A stretch of DNA of 32,735 bases from Gammaproteobacteria bacterium (GTDB taxonomy: Bacteria > Pseudomonadota > Gammaproteobacteria > Pseudomonadales > Azotimanducaceae), in the NCBI GenBank assembly GCA_018656865.1, contig JABHYO010000164.1, positions 1 to 32,735 of the forward strand, given 5' to 3'. The position numbers and the translations under genes were made by a program. The notes below the pieces were generated by a model. The model saw only the letters and a list, made by a program, of their open reading frames with translations. It was not told where the DNA came from and made no database searches. This document shows positions 6,877 to 15,288 of this stretch, one piece after another (positions within the stretch are counted from its first letter, which is position 1; each line of letters opens with the position of its first letter).

Positions 6877-8691
6877 ATGCGTAAATTCATCCCAATAGTA
6901 CTGATTCTTTTTGTTACGGCTTGCACTGCGCCGACCGTTGACGAAAAACCCGGGGTTCAATCGCAGCCGGTACTCGAAACCAGCCACCGGGGAATCGATC
7001 GATTGCTGCTTGAAGCAGGCAGAACCATTCCACCCAGGTCGACAGAATTGCAACTCCAGGCTGCAGCGCTGGCCCTGGAGGCGGGCGACCATGAACTGGC
7101 GCAACGCATCGTCACCGTTGTCGAATCACCCTATCTTTCGGATCAGAGCGTCCGTGAATACTCCCTGATTGGTGCAGAGCTTGCTCTGGAGAATAGCGAT
7201 CCGACCCTCGCCATTAAGCTGCTTGAGGATCGGCGGTTTCAGAGACTACGGCTCGATACCGGTATCCAGATAAGGACCGGCAAACTCAGAGCACGCGCCT
7301 ACAGGATGGGCAGAAGCTATCTCGCCGGTGCCAGGGAACTGATCTACGTTGATCGACTCATCCCTTCCGCACAGAAACAACAGAATCATGAAGATATCTT
7401 CTCAACGCTGATGCTGCTTGCAGAAGAAACTCTGCAGCGTCAGGCACAGTTGAGTATTACCAGCGAAATCCGCGGTTGGCTGTCACTCGCGGCCATGACA
7501 AAACGCTATCAACATGACCCCCTAAGACAGTTGAATGCGCTGAGAGACTGGCAGAAGGTGTGGACCAGTCATCCCGCAGCCACTGTAGTACCCAGCTCAC
7601 TGCAAATGCTTTCACGGATCGTCGAGGAGCGCCCTGAAAATATTGCTCTTATCCTGCCGCTACAGGGTGAGTTGGGGAAATTAGGACGAGCCATTCGAGA
7701 CGGCTACATTGCAGCACACTTTCAGCTTACGCCCGATGCCACACTCACTATCCACGACTCGTCTCAGGCCGATATTCTCGAGCTCGTTTCACAAGCCGAA
7801 GCGGCTGGCGCCGAACTGATCATCGGCCCCCTTGATCGAGACCGCGTCACTCGACTTGCCCGCCACCCCCTGCCGATGCCCATCATCGCGCTAAACAGAA
7901 CCCTGGCCGGAGAAATCAATCCCAATCTGTATCAATTCGGGCTGGCACCGGAAGACGAATCCATCCAGGTCGCCGATCAGATTATCAGAGAAGGCAGATT
8001 TAACGGTCTCGTCATCGCGCCGGACAGCGAATGGGGTGAGCGAAATTTCAAAGCCTTCTCAGAGCAATTCATTTCCGAAGGTGGCGTTATTGTCGACAAT
8101 TCTTTTTTTGCCGAACAGCGGGACTATTCTGACCTGGTGAAGTCTCTGCTCAATGTCGACACCAGCGAACAACGTGCTGCCAACCTTCGTCGAATAACAG
8201 GGGAGCGGTTCGAATTTGCAGCACGAAGACGCCAGGATATCGACTTTGTTTTCCTGCTCGCCAATGCCGTTCAGGCTAGAGGCATAAACCCGACTCTGGC
8301 TTTCTTTTATGCCGAAGACATCCCGGTTTACGCGACTTCCCATGTGCACGTGACAAAGGGTTCGAGGATTGATGCCATCGACATGAACGGGATTCGTTTC
8401 TGCGATATTCCATGGAAACTGACGAACGACGACGATATTCAGAAACTGATTGCGGAGACCTGGCCAGATACACCGCTGCAGCTCGCACCGTTTTTTGCAC
8501 TCGGTGTCGACGTTCACCGCCTATACCCAAGACTTCAGCAACTCAAAGAATACGAACACGAACGTATCTTTGGATCCACCGGAATTCTAAGCCTGAACGA
8601 GAACAACGTCGTCAACCGTACCCTGATGTGGGCACAGTTTCGCGATGGCGAGGTCAGCTCGGTACCCATGATCTTCGAAACCGGTCTATGA
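6877..8691 (+). CDS. lpoA: Penicillin-binding protein activator LpoA
   Basis: Outer-membrane lipoprotein that stimulates the bifunctional synthase PBP1a. The 604 residues begin with a lipoprotein signal (KFIPIVLILFVTAC; lipobox VTAC, lipidated Cys at about residue 16). A helical TPR-like N-terminal region runs to about 240. The C-terminal domain has a periplasmic-binding-protein fold: ENIALILPLQGELGKLGRAIRDGY (about 255-278), ELIIGPLDRDRV, and NRFLxL-like segments. The length is similar to pseudomonad LpoA and shorter than the E. coli protein. The stop overlaps the yraN start (ATGA). Confidence 0.93.
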   Translation: MRKFIPIVLILFVTACTAPTVDEKPGVQSQPVLETSHRGIDRLLLEAGRTIPPRSTELQLQAAALALEAGDHELAQRIVTVVESPYLSDQSVREYSLIGAELALENSDPTLAIKLLEDRRFQRLRLDTGIQIRTGKLRARAYRMGRSYLAGARELIYVDRLIPSAQKQQNHEDIFSTLMLLAEETLQRQAQLSITSEIRGWLSLAAMTKRYQHDPLRQLNALRDWQKVWTSHPAATVVPSSLQMLSRIVEERPENIALILPLQGELGKLGRAIRDGYIAAHFQLTPDATLTIHDSSQADILELVSQAEAAGAELIIGPLDRDRVTRLARHPLPMPIIALNRTLAGEINPNLYQFGLAPEDESIQVADQIIREGRFNGLVIAPDSEWGERNFKAFSEQFISEGGVIVDNSFFAEQRDYSDLVKSLLNVDTSEQRAANLRRITGERFEFAARRRQDIDFVFLLANAVQARGINPTLAFFYAEDIPVYATSHVHVTKGSRIDAIDMNGIRFCDIPWKLTNDDDIQKLIAETWPDTPLQLAPFFALGVDVHRLYPRLQQLKEYEHERIFGSTGILSLNENNVVNRTLMWAQFRDGEVSSVPMIFETGL

Positions 8692-9038
8692 CCAACGCTC
8701 AGGAGGCAGGACGCCAAGCAGAAGCGCAGGCAGAGCAATTTCTTATCAACCACGGATTTAAACTGGTCACCCGGAACTACTCCGCAAAAACCGGAGAGAT
8801 TGATCTGATTATGAGCAAGGATGAATTGCTGGTCTTCGTCGAAGTCAGGCTAAGGTCTCACGGGGGCTACGGTACCGGGGCAGATTCGATCACTCATCCC
8901 AAGCAGCGTCGGATTATCAATACTGCGAAACGCTACCTGCAATCGGTGCGAAAAGCTCCATGGCAGTCTTATCGTTTTGACGTAGTATCCATCGGTCAAT
9001 CGTTGGACTGGATTCCCGGCGCTTTTACTCTAGATTAG
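8688..9038 (+). CDS. yraN: UPF0102 family protein YraN (predicted endonuclease-fold)
   Basis: Small conserved protein of uncertain role with a restriction-endonuclease-like fold. The 116 residues show the family pattern: GRQAEAQAEQFLINHGFKLVTRNY, then GEIDLIMSKDELLVFVEVRLR (acidic and E-x-K-like positions of the nuclease fold, with R in place of the usual K) and THPKQRRIINTAKRYL. The start is the ATG that overlaps the lpoA stop (ATGA). The frame is open further upstream, but that extension would run inside lpoA and lacks similarity. In E. coli diaA follows; here it does not. Confidence 0.93.
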   Translation: MTNAQEAGRQAEAQAEQFLINHGFKLVTRNYSAKTGEIDLIMSKDELLVFVEVRLRSHGGYGTGADSITHPKQRRIINTAKRYLQSVRKAPWQSYRFDVVSIGQSLDWIPGAFTLD

Positions 9039-9133
9039 CAATCTTCCGCCGTAGTCACTTAATAGAACCACATGTATGTATAGAATTCAGTCAAGCTATT
9101 CAGAGTTTCCGTCGGGCCTGTTAAAATTTCCAG

Positions 9134-9661
9134 ATGCGTATTCTTTACTCTCTCTTTGTCCCGATCTTTGCACTGACGTTGCTCTCTGCCTGTACCACCA
9201 ACTCGATCAGCACTGCCTTCGACGATTCCAGAAACGAATCGCTCGCAAGAAAACGTATCGAAGCATCTCACCCAGCTTTCCAGGATGCTCACTTTGACGT
9301 CACCAGCTTCGATGGCATTGTCCTGATCACGGGACAGGTGTCATCCGCTGATATCATCCCAATCGCCACCTCTCAGGTTAAACCACTCCGAAACGTCAGA
9401 AAGGTTCACAACGAACTGACCGTCGCAGGAACAACCTCAGTGATTTCCAGAACCAATGACTCCTGGCTAACCACGAAAACCAAATCGGCCCTGTCTGCAT
9501 CTGACAAGGCCGATGCCTCACGCATCAAAGTCGTAACAGAAAATGGCGTGGTTTACATGATGGGATTGCTGACTCGCGCCGAAGCCGATGCTGCAGTGGA
9601 GATTACCCGACAGATTCAGGGCGTCCAGAAAATCGTCAAGGTATTCGAGTACATCAACTAG
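9134..9661 (+). CDS. dolP: Outer-membrane BON-domain lipoprotein DolP (YraP)
   Basis: Lipoprotein that supports outer-membrane integrity and, in E. coli, binds anionic phospholipid at division sites. The 175 residues have a signal peptide ending LLSAC (lipidated Cys20). Two BON domains follow: one from about 45 to 112 (DVTSFDGIVLITGQVSSADIIP) and one from about 118 to 175 (VVTENGVVYMMGLLTRAEADAAVEI). Both carry the typical G-x-V-x-L-x-G turn. It lies 95 nt after yraN, in the conserved lpoA-yraN-(diaA)-dolP context. Confidence 0.93.
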   Translation: MRILYSLFVPIFALTLLSACTTNSISTAFDDSRNESLARKRIEASHPAFQDAHFDVTSFDGIVLITGQVSSADIIPIATSQVKPLRNVRKVHNELTVAGTTSVISRTNDSWLTTKTKSALSASDKADASRIKVVTENGVVYMMGLLTRAEADAAVEITRQIQGVQKIVKVFEYIN

Positions 9662-9720
9662 CACCACAGCGCTGATTTCTCGGGCAGGAATCAACTAGCT
9701 TACCTGTAAAAGGAAACCCC

Positions 9721-10341
9721 ATGACCGAGCTACTCCACATCAACGCCTCTCCCCGGGGTGATTCCTCGGCATCAAGCGCTGCCGCCAATGTTTTTCTGCA
9801 GGCGTTGCCAGACAATGTCACGGTTAACCGTATTGATCTGTTCGAAAGAGAACTGCCCCAGGTTACGCTGGAAATCACGTCCGCCAAGATGAAGTACGTG
9901 ATGGGCGCGGAGATGACCGATGAAGAATCGAGACAGTGGACAGGTATTCTGGACCTGGCAAACGAATTTAAGGCCGCTGATCACTACCTGCTGGCGATAC
10001 CCATGTGGAATTTCAGCGTGCCGTATATCCTCAAGCAGTACATCGATTTGATTACACACCCTGGACTAACCTTTGCCCGGGATGAAAATGGTGTCCAAGG
10101 GCTGGCCTCAGGCAGTGCAACCATTATCTACTCCCGAGGCGGCGACTATTCCCCTAAAGACGGCAAACCTGACCCTTTCGACTTTCAGTCACCTTATATG
10201 AGCGCCTGGCTTGGCCTCGTCGGTTTAGACCCTGTCAATGAGGTTTTGGTGCAGAATACGCTGGCCGGCCCTGACGGCATTAATAACGCAGTCTCAGCCG
10301 CAACTAATCAGCTCAGGTCTATCGCTGGCGCCGTCACTTAA
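9721..10341 (+). CDS. azoR: FMN-dependent NAD(P)H:quinone/azo oxidoreductase (AzoR family)
   Basis: Flavodoxin-fold oxidoreductase that reduces quinones and azo compounds by two-electron steps. The 206 residues begin LLHINASPRGDSSAS, the FMN phosphate-binding loop of AzoR. Further matches are ADHYLLAIPMWNFSVPYILKQYIDLITHPGLTFA (about 92-118) and IIYSRGGDYS (about 134-143). A purine-rich AAAAGGAAA stretch upstream can act as ribosome binding site. The gene ends tail to tail with sspB, with an 8-nt overlap. The true substrate cannot be told from sequence. Confidence 0.9.
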   Translation: MTELLHINASPRGDSSASSAAANVFLQALPDNVTVNRIDLFERELPQVTLEITSAKMKYVMGAEMTDEESRQWTGILDLANEFKAADHYLLAIPMWNFSVPYILKQYIDLITHPGLTFARDENGVQGLASGSATIIYSRGGDYSPKDGKPDPFDFQSPYMSAWLGLVGLDPVNEVLVQNTLAGPDGINNAVSAATNQLRSIAGAVT

Positions 10342-10729
10342 CGACTTTAAGACTGGGCGGCCCTTTCGGCTTGGCTGGTGGGAAATCCGAAGGTGGCTTC
10401 GGCTCCGGTTCTGATTCTGATTCTTCCCGTGGAAACCACATGCCTTCACCATTCTCCTTGGCGATGACACCCATGACTGCACCAATAGGCGCATAAACTT
10501 CATGGGCAACTCCGGCAAAGCGACCACTGAACATGACGTACTCGTCAGAGACTGAAAGATCACGAATCGCCTTGGGGCTAATGTTAAGAACAATCTGCCC
10601 GTCCTTAACATGGTCCTTTGGCACCGATACACCCTCCATGGTCGCATCGACGATCATGTAGGGCGTGCAATCATTGTCCAGAATCCAATCGTTGATCGCA
10701 CGAATCAGATAGGGAACTGAGGAATTCAA
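10334..10729 (-). CDS. sspB: ClpXP protease specificity-enhancing factor SspB
   Basis: Adaptor that binds ssrA-tagged and some other substrates and hands them to ClpXP. The 131 residues start PYLIRAINDWILDNDCTPYMIVD and include DGQIVLNISPKAI and FSGRFAGVAHEVYAPIGAVMGVIAKENG, the folded tag-binding domain (to about residue 100). A low-complexity acidic and proline-rich linker follows, then the C-terminal SLKVVK, matching the ClpX-binding tail of E. coli SspB (LRVVK). The start is a TTG (10729), since no ATG or GTG is suitably placed. An AAGGGG at the sspA stop can serve as a rather distant ribosome binding site. Linker and domain together are shorter than in E. coli (165 residues). Confidence 0.94.
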   Translation of the reverse strand: MNSSVPYLIRAINDWILDNDCTPYMIVDATMEGVSVPKDHVKDGQIVLNISPKAIRDLSVSDEYVMFSGRFAGVAHEVYAPIGAVMGVIAKENGEGMWFPREESESEPEPKPPSDFPPAKPKGPPSLKVVK

Positions 10730-10744
10730 ACCTAAGGAAGCCCC

Positions 10745-11377
10745 TTAATCGCGCATATCCAGCTCAGCCTCACTGAGTGACGCCTGAAAGGAATCTCTCT
10801 GGAAGATGCGATCCATGTAATCGGTGATCGGTTTACCGTGCTTCGGCGGAAGGTCGATCCCCAGATCCGGCAAACGCCAGAGGATGGGGGCAACGCAACA
10901 ATCCACAAGCGTAAACTCTTCGCTCATGAAAAAGGGTTTATCCGCAAAGACTGGCGCAATTGCCATTAAGCTTTCTTTGAGTTCCTTACGCGCTCTGTCG
11001 ATAACAGTGTCCTTCGATCGTCCGGCGACAATCGTATCGACATATCCACACCAGTCTTTTTGAATCCTGTATACGAACAGGCGACTCTGCGCCCGGGCGA
11101 CCGGGTAAACGGGAAGCAACGGTGGATGAGGGAAACGCTCATCAAGGTACTCCATAATCACGGTCGACTCATACAATACGAGATCACGGTCCACCAATGT
11201 TGGCAGACTGTTGTACGGGTTTAACCCGGCCAGATCCTCCGGTGGATTACCCGGTTCAACGTCCACTATTTCAACGGCAACACCTTTTTCTGCCAGCACC
11301 AAACGTACGCGCTGACTATAGTGATCGTTTCCGTCAGAATAAAAAATCATTGATGAATGTTTGGCTACAACACCCAT
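10745..11377 (-). CDS. sspA: Stringent starvation protein A (GST-fold RNA polymerase-associated protein)
   Basis: RNA polymerase-associated protein with a glutathione-S-transferase fold, involved in starvation and acid-stress responses. The 210 residues contain [14 protein letters not shown] (about 20-33), [36 protein letters not shown] (about 53-88, GST N-domain), then [12 protein letters not shown]. The C-domain has [20 protein letters not shown]. These match E. coli SspA closely. sspB follows 15 nt downstream and the bc1 genes precede it, the order I recall in Pseudomonas. Confidence 0.96.
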   Translation of the reverse strand: MGVVAKHSSMIFYSDGNDHYSQRVRLVLAEKGVAVEIVDVEPGNPPEDLAGLNPYNSLPTLVDRDLVLYESTVIMEYLDERFPHPPLLPVYPVARAQSRLFVYRIQKDWCGYVDTIVAGRSKDTVIDRARKELKESLMAIAPVFADKPFFMSEEFTLVDCCVAPILWRLPDLGIDLPPKHGKPITDYMDRIFQRDSFQASLSEAELDMRD

Positions 11378-11390
11378 TCTTCACCTCTCG

Positions 11391-11428
11391 AAAAATTAAA
11401 AAATTACGCGCTACCCCCAGAAGGAGCG
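11391..11428 (-). terminator. Weak terminator or attenuator between petC and sspA
   Basis: Minus strand: imperfect stem CGCT-CC / GG-AGCG (11428-11409) followed by a T-rich run with a TTTTTT and a TTTTT block (11403-11391). The stem is short and interrupted, so this may only partly uncouple sspAB from petABC. Low confidence. Confidence 0.3.
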
Positions 11429-11432
11429 GCTC

Positions 11433-12245
11433 TTAATGGAATTCCTTGGAGTATTCCCGACCCAACAAATGTGTGAATACGTAGAAAAAGGCAAGGAACA
11501 GCAATACATAGATACCAATTCGCTCACGATCCTGCCTGCTTGGATCGCCGGTGTAGTATAAAAAATTAGCGAGATCATAAATGACCTGATCGTACTCTTC
11601 CAATGAAAGTTGACCTGTCCCTTCCACCAGCCCGAGCGGACTATAACCCCTTTCGATCAATTCCTCGCCACATTTCTCCTCTGAGACAGATTCACCGGTC
11701 AGCGGGTCTCGGACTTCACCACCATTTGCGGCCAACTTCGGGATGTCTTTGCACACCTTACGCTGCACCCCCTGGAGATCCAGCAGCACATGAGGCATGC
11801 CGACATTCTCAAACAGAAGGTTATTGACGCCAAAGGGTCTTGTTGGGTCCTCATAGAAGGAACGCATATAAGTGTAGAAATAGCCCGGACCGCCTTTAAG
11901 CTGAGTATACAGGGTCAGGTCCGGTGGTGCGGCACCGAACCACTGTTTTGCCGTATCGTCGGACAGGACGTTGTCCATCAGCGCACCGATCTGTGCCGAT
12001 GGATCGAAAACCAGGTGTTCCATCATCAGATTATGGGGAATACCAAGATCATCTGCCGTACGCTGGTACCGCTGATACTTCAGGGAGTGACACGCGTGGC
12101 AGTAGTTCATGAAGGTCTTCATACCTCGCTGTAGAGAAGCCTTGTCATTCAGGTCAGGTTCCATCTCATCCAGCGGGATAGCCGTCTCCACGGCGAAAAC
12201 AAATCCAGGTATCAGTAACAACAGGATCAGCATATTCTTGATCAT
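11433..12245 (-). CDS. petC: Ubiquinol-cytochrome c reductase, cytochrome c1 subunit PetC
   Basis: Heme-c subunit of the respiratory bc1 complex; passes electrons from the Rieske protein to soluble cytochrome c. The 270 residues start with a signal peptide (about 1-18). The heme motif CHACH is at residues 49-53 and a C-terminal membrane anchor (IYVLLFLAFFYVFTHLLG, about 245-262) follows. The segments WFGAAPPDLTL and GPGYFYTYMRSFYEDPTRPFGVNN are typical of proteobacterial c1. The start overlaps the petB stop by 4 nt. Confidence 0.96.
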   Translation of the reverse strand: MIKNMLILLLLIPGFVFAVETAIPLDEMEPDLNDKASLQRGMKTFMNYCHACHSLKYQRYQRTADDLGIPHNLMMEHLVFDPSAQIGALMDNVLSDDTAKQWFGAAPPDLTLYTQLKGGPGYFYTYMRSFYEDPTRPFGVNNLLFENVGMPHVLLDLQGVQRKVCKDIPKLAANGGEVRDPLTGESVSEEKCGEELIERGYSPLGLVEGTGQLSLEEYDQVIYDLANFLYYTGDPSRQDRERIGIYVLLFLAFFYVFTHLLGREYSKEFH

Positions 12246-13489
12246 GACGGCACCCTTTCCGGAACGGGTTTTGTCTTCTCAACCTGTGTGTACCAGGGCA
12301 TCAAGAGGAAGTAGCCGAAATAGATTGCTGTACAAATCTGGGCGATCAGGGTCCGTTCTGCGGTTGGGTGTTTGGTGCCCAGATACCCCAGGATGAAAAA
12401 GGCAACAATAAAGACTGCCAGGAAGATCTTGCTACCTAGCCCCTTGTACCGGATCGACTTGACAGGCGATCGATCCAGCCACGGTAGAACCGCGGGGATT
12501 ACAATCGCACCGGCCATGACAACGAGGCCCCAGAACTTGGCATCCACACCAAACAGCGGGAACGTGACCGCTCTAAGCATGGAATAGAAAGGTGTGTAGT
12601 ACCAGACCGGCACAATCAATTCTGGCGTTTTCAGTGGATTTGCCGGCTCATAGTTAGGACGCTCGATCAGATACCCGCCACCCTCAGGGTAGAAAAACAT
12701 GACGATGCAAAAGAAGAAAAGGAAGGCGACGATGGCTGGTAGATCGTGGCCAATTGTGTAGTAGGGATGGAAGGGAATACCATCGAGTGGCGTACCGTCT
12801 TCGTCAAGATGCTTCTTGATGTCAACGCCATCCGGATTGTTTGAGCCAACCTCGTGCAGCGCGAGAATGTGCAGGAACACCAGCACAATCAACACCAGCG
12901 GAAGGAGAACGACATGTAATGCAAAGAACCGGTTCAGCGTAATACCGGAAATATTGAAATCACCCCGGACCCAGACTGCCAAATCTTCACCAACGAATGG
13001 GATCGCGCCTGCCAGGGATACGATCACCTGACCTGCCCAGTAAGCCAGGTTGCCCCACGGCAGCAAATAACCGAAAAATCCTTCTGCCATCAGCGCCACA
13101 AAGAGCAGCATGCCTAACAACCAGATCAACTCTCTCGGTTTCTGATATGAACCGTAGGCCATACCCCTGAACATGTGCAGATACACGACAAAGAAAAATG
13201 CCGAGGCACCGGTTGAATGCATGTAGCGCAGCATCCAGCCGTAATCAACGTCTCGCATGATGTACTCTACTGAAGCAAAGGCACCTTCCGCTGTAGGGAC
13301 ATAACTCATGGTCAGCCAGATACCAGTAAACAACTGGCTGACCAGGACTACCGTGGCGAGAACACCAAAGAAGTACCAGAAATTGAAGTTCTTGGGGGCA
13401 TAGTACTTGGACATATGCTTTTCGAAAGTTTCCGTCACCGGTAACCTGGCATCTATCCAATCCATGAAATTCTTGAATGCAGCTGACAT
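12242..13489 (-). CDS. petB: Ubiquinol-cytochrome c reductase, cytochrome b subunit PetB
   Basis: Membrane core of the bc1 complex, with quinol-oxidation (Qo) and quinone-reduction (Qi) sites. The 415 residues carry the four heme-b His ligands: H91 and H105 in one helix, H192 and H207 in another. The Qo loop motif reads PVWY (in PELIVPVWYYTPFY, about 292-305) rather than PEWY, a variant reported for many beta- and gammaproteobacteria. At least eight hydrophobic spans are visible. It overlaps the petA stop by 1 nt and petC by 4 nt, so the three subunits are translationally linked. Confidence 0.97.
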   Translation of the reverse strand: MSAAFKNFMDWIDARLPVTETFEKHMSKYYAPKNFNFWYFFGVLATVVLVSQLFTGIWLTMSYVPTAEGAFASVEYIMRDVDYGWMLRYMHSTGASAFFFVVYLHMFRGMAYGSYQKPRELIWLLGMLLFVALMAEGFFGYLLPWGNLAYWAGQVIVSLAGAIPFVGEDLAVWVRGDFNISGITLNRFFALHVVLLPLVLIVLVFLHILALHEVGSNNPDGVDIKKHLDEDGTPLDGIPFHPYYTIGHDLPAIVAFLFFFCIVMFFYPEGGGYLIERPNYEPANPLKTPELIVPVWYYTPFYSMLRAVTFPLFGVDAKFWGLVVMAGAIVIPAVLPWLDRSPVKSIRYKGLGSKIFLAVFIVAFFILGYLGTKHPTAERTLIAQICTAIYFGYFLLMPWYTQVEKTKPVPERVPS

Positions 13490-14115
13490 CAGACGACCCC
13501 CTCTTCTTTACCAATCACGATAACGGCATCGCTCTCGTAGTAATGGGGCGGCACTTTCAGATTCGACGGTGCAGGGACACCTGAATATACCCGGCCAGCC
13601 AGATCAAACTTGGAACCGTGGCAGGCACAGAAAAAGCCACCCAGCCATTCTGTATCGAACTGCTCTGGCTTTACGACCGGCTTGAACTGGGGCGAACACC
13701 CGAGGTGAGTACATAATCCTTCGAGAACAAGAATATCCGGCCGAATAGACCTGGTCTCGTTCTTCGCGTACTCGGGCTGTTGAGGTCGGCTGGAATCCGG
13801 ATCGGCTAGCCGATCATTTCTCGAATTCAACTTCATCAGCATTTCTTCTGATCGTTTGACAACGAAAATAGGTCTATCTCGCCATGCCCGAAGCGGTCCC
13901 AGAATTTCACCCGGGGCCAGTTTGCTAATATCTAATTTGATTGGTGCTCCAGCTGCCAGGGCTCTGGCGCTTGGATTCCAGGAACCGACGAAGGGTACAG
14001 CAGCACCCACTACTCCGGCGGCCCCAACTACAGACGTCGCACCAATCAAGAAGTTGCGACGCCTGGTATTGGCGCTTCTCTCTCTCACTTTGCTCTCTCC
14101 CTTACCTAAACTCAC
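13489..14115 (-). CDS. petA: Ubiquinol-cytochrome c reductase, Rieske iron-sulfur subunit PetA
   Basis: Periplasm-facing [2Fe-2S] subunit of the bc1 complex. The 208 residues show a Tat-type N-terminus (TRRRNFLIG at about 17-25, then a hydrophobic anchor to about residue 44). Cluster box I is CTHLGC (135-140) and box II is CACHGS (163-168), giving two Cys and two His ligands plus the disulfide pair. It heads petABC; a candidate promoter lies at 14169-14197. The residue after the first box II Cys is Ala where Pro is common; this does not touch a ligand. Confidence 0.97.
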   Translation of the reverse strand: MSLGKGESKVRERSANTRRRNFLIGATSVVGAAGVVGAAVPFVGSWNPSARALAAGAPIKLDISKLAPGEILGPLRAWRDRPIFVVKRSEEMLMKLNSRNDRLADPDSSRPQQPEYAKNETRSIRPDILVLEGLCTHLGCSPQFKPVVKPEQFDTEWLGGFFCACHGSKFDLAGRVYSGVPAPSNLKVPPHYYESDAVIVIGKEEGVV

Positions 14116-14168
14116 CCACTTCTGAAAAACTTTCCTGAAATGGATACGAGCCTAAAATCGGCGAGCAA

Positions 14169-14197
14169 ATTTTAACACAACTGATTTGCGGGGTCAG
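14169..14197 (-). promoter_or_regulatory. Candidate promoter of petABC
   Basis: Minus strand CTGACC (14197-14192), 17-nt spacer, TAAAAT (14174-14169). The start would be near 14162 with a leader of about 47 nt to petA. The -35 is supplied by the first unit of the 18-nt tandem repeat described separately. Confidence 0.4.
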
Positions 14198-14226
14198 AGT
14201 GATTTGAGCGGTCAGAGTGATTTGCG
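14182..14226. repeat. 18-bp tandem repeat, two and a half copies
   Basis: Units TGATTTGCGGGGTCAGAG (14182-14199) and TGATTTGAGCGGTCAGAG (14200-14217) differ at two positions, and a partial third unit TGATTTGCG follows (14218-14226). The repeat lies between the rpsI terminator and the petA promoter. Confidence 0.85.
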
Positions 14227-14242
14227 GGATAAAAGACGAGAT

Positions 14243-14277
14243 AAAAAAAAGTGCCGGAGTAATTACTCCGGCACTTT
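14243..14277 (-). terminator. Rho-independent terminator of rplM-rpsI
   Basis: A perfect 15-bp inverted repeat without loop excess (AAAGTGCCGGAGTAA at 14248-14262 and its complement at 14263-14277), followed on the minus strand by a run of eight T (14250-14243, partly overlapping the stem end). It lies 18 nt after the rpsI stop. Confidence 0.9.
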
Positions 14278-14295
14278 AATCTGATCCCAATAAGA

Positions 14296-14682
14296 TTAAC
14301 GCTTCGAGAATTGCGGCTTCTTGCGGGCTTTTCTCAGACCGACTTTCTTACGTTCCACAGTCCTGGCGTCACGAGTAACGAATCCTGCCTGTCGCAGAGC
14401 CGGACGCAATGTTTCATCGAATTCGAGTAGCGCTCTTGTGATGCCATGACGAATGGCACCGGCCTGGCCGAAACCGCCTCCGCCCGAAACCGAGACGTTG
14501 AAATCGAATTTGTTGCCAACATCGCACAGATCTAAAGGCTGCCGAACAATCATGCGCGCGGTCTCACGACCGAAATATTCGTCCAGGCCACGCTTGTTCA
14601 CCAGGATGTTGCCTTCACCGGGCGTCATGTAGACGCGTGCTTTCGCTGATTTTCTTCTTCCGGTTCCGTAATACTGGGTCAT
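14296..14682 (-). CDS. rpsI: 30S ribosomal protein S9
   Basis: Small-subunit protein whose C-terminal tail contacts P-site tRNA. The 128 residues begin [26 protein letters not shown] and end [15 protein letters not shown], the basic tail of S9 with the usual KR terminus. [19 protein letters not shown] (about 75-93) is the conserved core. It follows rplM by 21 nt, the universal pairing, and is followed by a strong terminator. Confidence 0.98.
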   Translation of the reverse strand: MTQYYGTGRRKSAKARVYMTPGEGNILVNKRGLDEYFGRETARMIVRQPLDLCDVGNKFDFNVSVSGGGGFGQAGAIRHGITRALLEFDETLRPALRQAGFVTRDARTVERKKVGLRKARKKPQFSKR

Positions 14683-14703
14683 AACTGGCTTACCTGGGCG
14701 TTG

Positions 14704-15132
14704 TTAGATTGCAAGAGGGGTTGGCTGCTGGGCAGTATGTGGATGCTCACTGCCTGCATATACTTTCAGCTTGGACATCATTGCCCGACTGAGTTTGTTT
14801 TTCGGCATCATACCCTTGACGGCTTTTTCAATCACTCTTTCCGGCTTTTTGTCGATCATCTCATCGAAAGTAATCGATTTGATACCGCCGGGGTAACCGG
14901 TGTGATGCTGATAAAGCTTACCGGTCGCTTTATTACCGGTAACCTTCACCTTTTCAGCATTGACGACGACGATATAGTCACCGGTGTCGACATGCGGTGT
15001 GTATTCTGGCTTGTGCTTGCCGCGGAGACGGTTCGCAATCTCCGTACTGAGACGACCCAGCGTTTTGTCTGTGGCATCAACCACATACCAACTGCGTGTC
15101 ACGGATTCCTTTTTGGCGCTAACTGTTTTCAT
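14704..15132 (-). CDS. rplM: 50S ribosomal protein L13
   Basis: Early-assembly large-subunit protein. The 142 residues start [20 protein letters not shown], with [37 protein letters not shown] (about 26-62) and the [27 protein letters not shown] signature near the C-terminus. First gene of the rplM-rpsI operon, with a well-formed promoter upstream (15206-15234). Confidence 0.98.
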   Translation of the reverse strand: MKTVSAKKESVTRSWYVVDATDKTLGRLSTEIANRLRGKHKPEYTPHVDTGDYIVVVNAEKVKVTGNKATGKLYQHHTGYPGGIKSITFDEMIDKKPERVIEKAVKGMMPKNKLSRAMMSKLKVYAGSEHPHTAQQPTPLAI

Positions 15133-15205
15133 GATGATTGCTTAAACGGTCACGTAATTTATCACAAGAAATAACGGGTTACATACCCGGAATTTGGGAG
15201 CGCGA

Positions 15206-15234
15206 ATCTTACCCAAGCCAATGTCAGAGTGCAA
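15206..15234 (-). promoter_or_regulatory. Sigma70-like promoter of rplM-rpsI
   Basis: Minus strand TTGCAC (15234-15229), 17-nt spacer, TAAGAT (15211-15206). Transcription would begin near 15199, in a GC-rich discriminator (CGCGCTCCC) of the kind seen in stringently controlled ribosomal promoters. The leader to rplM is about 65 nt. Confidence 0.6.
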
Positions 15235-15288
15235 GCCCGTGTTCGGCTAACCACCTCACGTAAGTTATTGATTCTTTGGGTGGTCATC

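Noticed and set aside
8412-8687. Upstream extension of the yraN frame inside lpoA
   Set aside because: The extension overlaps lpoA coding sequence and does not match the family; the ATG at 8688 is coupled to the lpoA stop.
12242-13489. PVWY in place of PEWY in cytochrome b as a novelty
   Set aside because: This variant is already described for beta- and gammaproteobacterial bc1 complexes.
13489-14115. CACHGS instead of CPCHGS in the Rieske box II as a possible defect
   Set aside because: All cluster ligands and disulfide Cys are present and the position is not a ligand.
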